In this document: one piece after another, positions 63,882 to 64,000 of the stretch
Numbering within the stretch: position 1 is the stretch's first letter
Layout of the letters: each line of letters begins with the position of its first letter
DNA from: Macrocystis pyrifera
Taxonomy: Eukaryota > Sar > Phaeophyceae > Laminariales > Laminariaceae
DNA length: 64,000 bases
NCBI GenBank assembly: GCA_031763025.1
Contig: JASSKH010000003.1
Coordinates: 7,926,718 to 7,990,717, forward strand
Direction of reading: 5' to 3'
Program-made: the position numbers and the translations under genes
The notes under the pieces: model-generated
Database searches by the model: none
Told to the model about the DNA's origin: nothing
Seen by the model: only the letters and a program-made list of their open reading frames with translations

Positions 63882-63960
63882 TCTCTCCGGAGGGGCTGGG
63901 CTGGGGCGGGGCGGGGTGGAATTGGGTGGGATGGGGTGGGCTCGGGGCAGGGGGGGAGCG
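63882..63960 (+). repeat. GGGGC/GGGGT pentamer tract at start of intron 8
   Basis: GGGCTGGGGCGGGGCGGGGT with variants, beginning about 35 bp after the exon 8 donor (CTG|GTGAGG at 63,847). Confidence 0.8.
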
Positions 63961-64000
63961 GGTATATGCATCATGGTTTTATGGTTCTGATGGATTGCGC

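Noticed and set aside
1..64000. tRNA, rRNA or other structural RNA genes
   Set aside because: Scanned by eye for T-loop motifs and conserved rRNA stretches; GTTCGAA-like matches (for example near 4532) had no matching acceptor or D-arm.

Overview
The window is nuclear DNA from a eukaryote. It has GT-AG introns, short exons set in long repeat-filled introns, and a dense mix of retrotransposons, DNA transposons, miniature elements and minisatellites. The transposon mix (a Ty3/gypsy element with a C-terminal chromodomain, a copia element, a Ngaro/PAT-like tyrosine-recombinase element, LINE relics, a hAT element) and the gene style suggest a stramenopile, perhaps a brown alga. That is an inference; no rRNA, tRNA or organelle marker confirms it. 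Only two host genes can be supported, both on the + strand and both incomplete.

Left part (1-15 kb): unrecognised, repeat-rich DNA, then a decayed LINE on the - strand (4.84-5.88 kb), then the 3' end of a CLC-type chloride channel/transporter gene. Three confident exons (8919-9123, 10548-10661, 11104-11577) and one candidate upstream exon (7625-7748) are visible. Its introns hold a minisatellite, a fragment of a C-tract-bounded repeat (R2) and a miniature inverted-repeat element (M1).

Middle part (15-46.4 kb): a chain of mobile elements. A degraded Ngaro/PAT-like element lies at 15.38-18.18 kb with the diagnostic split direct repeats. It is followed by a full R2 repeat, a GC-rich decayed block with a second reverse-transcriptase relic (22.1-29.4 kb), and a nearly complete Ty3/gypsy element with identical LTRs (31,266-37,029). 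Next come a 42-bp palindromic minisatellite, a young gag-only copia element with identical LTRs and a 5-bp target duplication (38,661-42,174), a foldback structure made of two opposed 42-bp arrays (42.21-43.80 kb), and a non-autonomous hAT element with an exact 8-bp target duplication (45,041-46,397).

Right part (46.4-64 kb): the 5' portion of a large chromatin-protein gene. Eight exons run from an ATG at 47,740 to 63,846 and out of the window. They encode a Gln/Gly/Ala-rich N-terminus, two zinc-ribbon motifs of identical spacing, a chromodomain and the start of a bromodomain. All splice phases agree. Several introns carry degenerate simple repeats, often about 5-bp periodic, and intron 7 contains a 100-N assembly gap flanked by poly-G and poly-C.

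Twelve copies of one roughly 105-bp TA-duplicating MITE (M1) run through the whole window, one of them nested in a second miniature element (F1). Most of the DNA outside the two genes is mobile-element sequence in different stages of decay; no defence, metabolic or secondary-metabolite cluster was found.
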